From NCBI GenBank assembly GCA_012514615.1, contig JAAYZY010000193.1, forward strand, positions 1 through 5,128: a stretch of 5,128 nt of DNA, read 5' to 3'. Position numbers and translations under genes: made by a program. The notes under the pieces were generated by a model that did no database searches, had not been told where the DNA came from, and saw only the letters and a list, made by a program, of their open reading frames with translations. Origin of the DNA: Chloroflexota bacterium. GTDB taxonomy: Bacteria; Chloroflexota; Anaerolineae; DTPP01. Positions 4,488-5,128 of this stretch are shown here, piece by piece (position 1 is the stretch's first letter; each line of letters begins with the position of its first letter).

Positions 4488-5128
4488 ATGAACGCTGGTG
4501 ACCTTGTCCTCTTGGTGCTGCGGGCCTGCGACCAGGCAACGGCTCAGGCTGAGGCCAACCCGGCCTTGGCCGACGCCTACGGCGCGCTCAAGGCGCTGCT
4601 CACCCGGCGGGCAGCAGCCGCCGCCGAAGCGCTGGCGGCGTTGGAGCGGGGCGAAGGCGGCCCCGGCCGCTGGGTGCAGACGTTGGCCAAAGCCTTGTGG
4701 GAAAGCAAGGCCGACCAGGACCCCGAACTGATGGCCGCGGCCGAGCGCTTGGAGCTCTTGCTGACGACCGACGAGGAAGAAGCGGAGGACGAAGAGCCAG
4801 CACGGCCGGCCCCTCGGTGGGAAGCCTCGCCCCCAGAAGACCACCGCGAGCAGGTCGCCTTCTACGAGGCGCAAGCCGCTGCCTTCCAAGAGGAAGGCGA
4901 CCTGAGCGGCGAGTGGTCGGCGCGCCAGGCCCAGGGCCAGGCCTACCTCCACCTGGAAGAGTCGCAGAAAGCCCTCTTCTGCTTCCGCGAGGCGCTGGAC
5001 TTGGCGCGGCAGGCCGCCGACCGAGAAGCAGAGGCGGCCACCCTGGGCAGCCTGGGCGACGCCTACGCCGCCCAGGGCCAGGTAGAGCAGGCGGTGGCCC
5101 AGTACGAGGCCCAGCTGGCCCTGGCTCA
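4488..5128 (+). CDS. TPR-repeat protein with N-terminal helical module (3' end outside window)
   Basis: The frame is open from ATG 4488 to the right edge, giving 213 residues of an incomplete protein. It begins 1 nt after the upstream stop with only a weak GAGG at 4475-4478, so translation is probably coupled to the HAD-GNAT gene. Residues 1-92 are a helical module with no signal peptide: an N-terminal hydrophobic helix, a LADAYGALKALL stretch, a Gly-rich turn around 55-60, a W62 segment and a final amphipathic helix. This pattern resembles short N-terminal modules seen before TPR or effector domains in predicted signalling proteins, but I cannot assign a family. Residues 95-103 are strongly acidic. 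Residues 119-213 are tetratricopeptide repeats: a degenerate helix pair near 119-142, one repeat at about 143-176, and another from 183, with G190/A192/Y193 and A202/Y206 in the expected places. TPRs bind proteins; no catalytic domain is visible in this part. Confidence 0.82.
   Translation, partial: MNAGDLVLLVLRACDQATAQAEANPALADAYGALKALLTRRAAAAAEALAALERGEGGPGRWVQTLAKALWESKADQDPELMAAAERLELLLTTDEEEAEDEEPARPAPRWEASPPEDHREQVAFYEAQAAAFQEEGDLSGEWSARQAQGQAYLHLEESQKALFCFREALDLARQAADREAEAATLGSLGDAYAAQGQVEQAVAQYEAQLALA

Noticed and set aside
3218..4489. A 423-codon open frame on the minus strand opposite the HAD-GNAT gene
   Set aside because: The forward frame has complete HAD and GNAT motifs, a promoter and a ribosome binding site. 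The reverse product is Gln/Gly/His-rich without domain features, a normal by-product of high GC.

Overview
The window is GC-rich, densely coded on the + strand, and most likely from a member of the Chloroflexota (Caldilineae/Anaerolineae-like). That assignment is an inference from style. The binding-protein lipoprotein carries a repeated valine/glutamate/lysine tether just after its lipid-anchor cysteine. The first gene joins an SH3-like domain to a Pro/Thr-rich linker. Both traits are common in that phylum. No rRNA, tRNA, CRISPR array, insertion sequence or phage gene is visible.

Layout: (i) 2-577 is the 3' end of an exported or surface SH3b protein with a C-terminal beta-rich domain, followed by a strong GC hairpin at 603-631. 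(ii) 653-3264 is a three-gene ABC importer unit read from a near-consensus extended -10 promoter (TTGACA-N17-TATGAT). It encodes a permease, an ATPase overlapping the permease by 4 nt, and, 35 nt later, a lipoprotein binding protein with the TTTS and SRGDxSGTH motifs of the TupA family. This is a tungstate importer in the order tupB-tupC-tupA. (iii) A second extended -10 promoter (TTGTCG-N17-TATAAT) at 3315-3343 drives a two-domain protein, a HAD-like phosphatase fused to a GNAT acetyltransferase. (iv) One base after its stop begins a TPR-repeat protein that runs off the right edge.

In the importer, TupA would be lipid-anchored outside the membrane and hand the oxyanion to a TupB dimer, powered by two TupC subunits. 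The tungsten would supply the molybdopterin cofactor of tungstoenzymes not encoded here. The HAD-GNAT and TPR genes look co-transcribed, but nothing in the sequence ties them to tungsten.

The points most worth a second look are the apparent absence of a usable ATG/GTG/TTG start for tupB although promoter and Shine-Dalgarno are clear, a sharp codon-use change inside tupA at the tether/domain junction, and the HAD-GNAT fusion. I do not see evidence for a wholly new biological system.
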